NCBI GenBank assembly: GCA_028564925.1
Contig: CM053033.1
Span: 82,869,968 to 82,933,967, forward strand
Origin: Lithobates sylvaticus
Lineage: Eukaryota > Chordata > Amphibia > Anura > Ranidae
Reading direction: 5' to 3'
Length of the DNA stretch: 64,000 nt
A program made the position numbers and the translations under genes. The notes under the pieces are model-generated. The model was not told the DNA's origin. It did no database searches and worked only from the letters and a program-made list of their open reading frames with translations. Below, piece after piece: positions 63,674 to 64,000 of the stretch. Position 1 is the first letter of the stretch. Each line of letters opens with the position of its first letter.

Positions 63674-64000
63674 TTAGGGGTCTGTTTATAAAAAATGTCT
63701 CAAGCATTCGCTCAGCTGTCACAAATAATCTCAAATAGTCTCCTAATGCATTTATTTTCTATAATCGTCAGCAACATCTAGTGGTCAGAATGCAGTATTT
63801 TCCGGAATTACCTCAATCAGGAAATTGCTGCATTATGGGCCCTAGATGGAGCTGATGATCATAGGAAATAAACAATTTGGACAGGTTATGTCCCCTCCCT
63901 ACATTTACAGACCTCAGATCAGTCTCTCACTCAAATGTCCCTCCATCTAGGCTCTCTCTGCTCTGAGGAGTGGAATTGTGATAGGCAGCCAGCACCTTTC
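63674..64000. mobile_element. MITE with TCTGTTTATAAAA end, cut by the window edge
   Basis: GGGGTCTGTTTATAAAAAAT starts it, and GCCCTAGATGGAGCTGATGA with TCATAGGAAATA match the interior of 17034-18372. An inner hairpin pairs ATCTAGTGGTCAGAATG with CATTATGGGCCCTAGAT-like sequence. The right end lies beyond the window. Confidence 0.55.

Noticed and set aside
1-64000. tRNA, rRNA, snRNA or miRNA genes
   Set aside because: No cloverleaf with A and B boxes or conserved rRNA/snRNA words was seen; the many hairpins are MITE palindromes.

Overview
This window looks like a gene-poor, transposon-dense stretch of a large amphibian genome, most likely a true frog (Ranidae). That assignment is inference: it rests on the dominant repeats, which are TTAA-flanked elements with CCACTTC ends, short elements with TIRs like CCCCGTACACAC or GGCCCCTTTCACAC, and foldback elements, all of which I associate with ranid DNA. 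I found no intact host gene, no tRNA, rRNA or CRISPR array, and no bacterial-style operon. Most reading frames are translations of repeats. The only host-like coding trace is a short minus-strand pseudogene near the left edge (166-445).

Layout. 1-6.1 kb: a pogo-like MITE, a decayed Tc1 transposon split by a Harbinger-type MITE, then short MITEs. 6.2-14.7 kb: one minus-strand CR1-like LINE broken open by a MITE and by a ~7 kb endogenous retrovirus with two LTRs, itself carrying a MITE. 14.7-21 kb: a G-rich minisatellite, a MITE split by a 920-bp insert with 15-bp flanking duplications, an LTR-like segment, and two TTAA-family elements with internal minisatellites. 21-33 kb: TTAA-family and palindromic MITEs, a (TG)n tract, a 0.77-kb minisatellite, and LTR-like and LINE-like fragments. 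29.6-38.3 kb: foldback and related elements that carry motifs resembling hammerhead ribozyme cores, the most interesting signal here. 39-46.2 kb: another minisatellite-bearing element, then a ~54-bp-period minisatellite locus into which a 2.96-kb hAT element inserted; that hAT holds a Harbinger MITE and a TTAA element, and the TTAA element holds a second hAT with a perfect 8-bp target duplication. 46-64 kb: palindromes, TTAA elements, an LTR-like segment, a solo LTR with a perfect 5-bp target duplication, and several TTAA-flanked MITEs, one carrying three palindromes centred on TCTCGCGAGA-like sequence.

How it fits together: the sequence records successive insertions, and nesting gives relative ages at several places (CR1 older than its ERV and MITEs; minisatellite older than the outer hAT, older than the TTAA element, older than the inner hAT). 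At least five MITE families end in TTAA, suggesting one kind of transposase mobilised many of them. All family names come from recognising termini, target duplications and protein motifs by eye; no database search was run, so boundaries without a stated duplication are approximate.
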